DNA from: Lachnospiraceae bacterium UBA1755
GTDB taxonomy: Bacteria; Bacillota; Clostridia; Lachnospirales; Lachnospiraceae
Reading direction: 5' to 3'
Length of the DNA stretch: 31,989 nucleotides
Assembly (NCBI GenBank): GCA_002314805.1
Contig: DCHJ01000065.1
Span: 9,856-41,844, forward strand
Shown here: one piece after another, positions 31,741 through 31,989 of the stretch
Numbering within the stretch: position 1 is the stretch's first letter
Layout of the letters: every line of letters starts with the position of its first letter
The notes under the pieces: model-generated
What the model was told of the DNA's origin: nothing
The model's database searches: none
Seen by the model: the letters and a program-made list of their open reading frames with translations, nothing else
Translations under genes and position numbers: made by a program

Positions 31741-31989
31741 CCATCTGTGATAATCATTTTTCCGTCCCGTATTCAGACAGTGATCGTCCGGGTATCGATC
31801 GGATCAGATTCTGAATCATATCATAGCGGCCCGGTCGGCTTACCATCTGTGATTGTCATTTTTCCGTCCCGTATGCAGACCGTGATCGGCCGGGTATCGA
31901 TCGAATCATATTCTGAATCATATCATAGCGGCCCGGTCGGCTTACCATCTGTGATAGTCATTTCTCCGTCCCGTATGCAGACCGTGATC
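31741..31989. repeat. 102-bp tandem repeat running off the window edge
   Basis: CCATCTGTGA recurs at 31741, 31843 and 31945, giving an exact 102-bp period. Two full units and part of a third are present and nearly identical. Each unit has ATCATA-N-TCTGA-ATCATAT and GGTATCGATCG. The plus strand is open in one frame throughout (34 codons per unit, stop codon just before 31741), while the minus strand carries a 12-codon frame MTITDGKPTGPL in each junction after GGGACGGAAAA. Whether either is translated is unknown. Confidence 0.85.

Noticed and set aside
31741..31989. CRISPR array
   Set aside because: The whole 102-bp unit is repeated, with no unique spacers.

Overview
The window reads as chromosomal DNA of an anaerobic Gram-positive bacterium of the class Clostridia, most likely a Lachnospiraceae-type gut commensal. 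The taxonomy is inference. It rests on AGGAGG-type ribosome binding sites before nearly every gene, Bacillota-style sigma-A promoters, a class III (Bacillota-type) fructose-bisphosphatase, and an oxygen-sensitive glycyl radical enzyme with its activase. Coding density is high, and all genes but one lie on the minus strand, so transcription runs from right to left.

Layout from right to left. (1) 31989-31741 is a 102-bp tandem repeat that runs off the window edge. (2) 31544-29646 encodes class III FBPase. (3) 28500-29363 is the only plus-strand gene, a PIG-L/LmbE deacetylase with a textbook promoter and terminator; its promoter abuts a three-unit 60-65 bp tandem repeat. (4) 28229-26212 holds two TIM-barrel sugar isomerase/epimerase genes separated by a small inverted-repeat element. 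(5) 26074-21528 is a compact four-gene ABC cassette (ATPase, ABC-2 permease, GldG-like protein, DUF4340-like protein). (6) 21207-10354 is a long catabolic run: two Gfo/Idh/MocA oxidoreductases, a radical SAM activase and a glycyl radical enzyme (overlapping by 8 bp), a TIM-barrel isomerase, a ROK kinase, another TIM-barrel isomerase, a URO-D/MtaA-superfamily protein and a third Gfo/Idh/MocA oxidoreductase. (7) 10029-4986 is a complete ribose/galactose-type ABC importer (lipoprotein, double ATPase, two permeases) with its own promoter, a cre-like box, a post-lipoprotein stem-loop and a strong terminator. (8) 4630-200 holds an MFS carrier overlapping a PfkB-type kinase, a fourth Gfo/Idh/MocA oxidoreductase with its own promoter, and a DeoC-type aldolase.

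Working model (inference). Four NAD(P)-type Gfo/Idh/MocA dehydrogenases plus four metal-binding TIM barrels form the gene set known from oxidative, 3-keto-sugar routes of glycoside cleavage (LgdA/B/C levoglucosan pathway, YcjS/YcjR-type pathway). Here that set sits beside a glycyl radical enzyme, two sugar kinases and a DeoC-like aldolase. This suggests import of an unusual glycoside or anhydro/deoxy sugar, redox-assisted opening of the glycosidic bond, phosphorylation, radical C-O cleavage or dehydration, then aldol cleavage into triose-level products. The radical enzyme lacks the usual Cys-x-Glu motif and the aldolase lacks the usual phosphate-binding loop, so the substrate is probably not one of the well-known ones. 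Small mobile-element-like inverted repeats (three clear copies, perhaps four) and three different sets of intergenic repeats punctuate the region.
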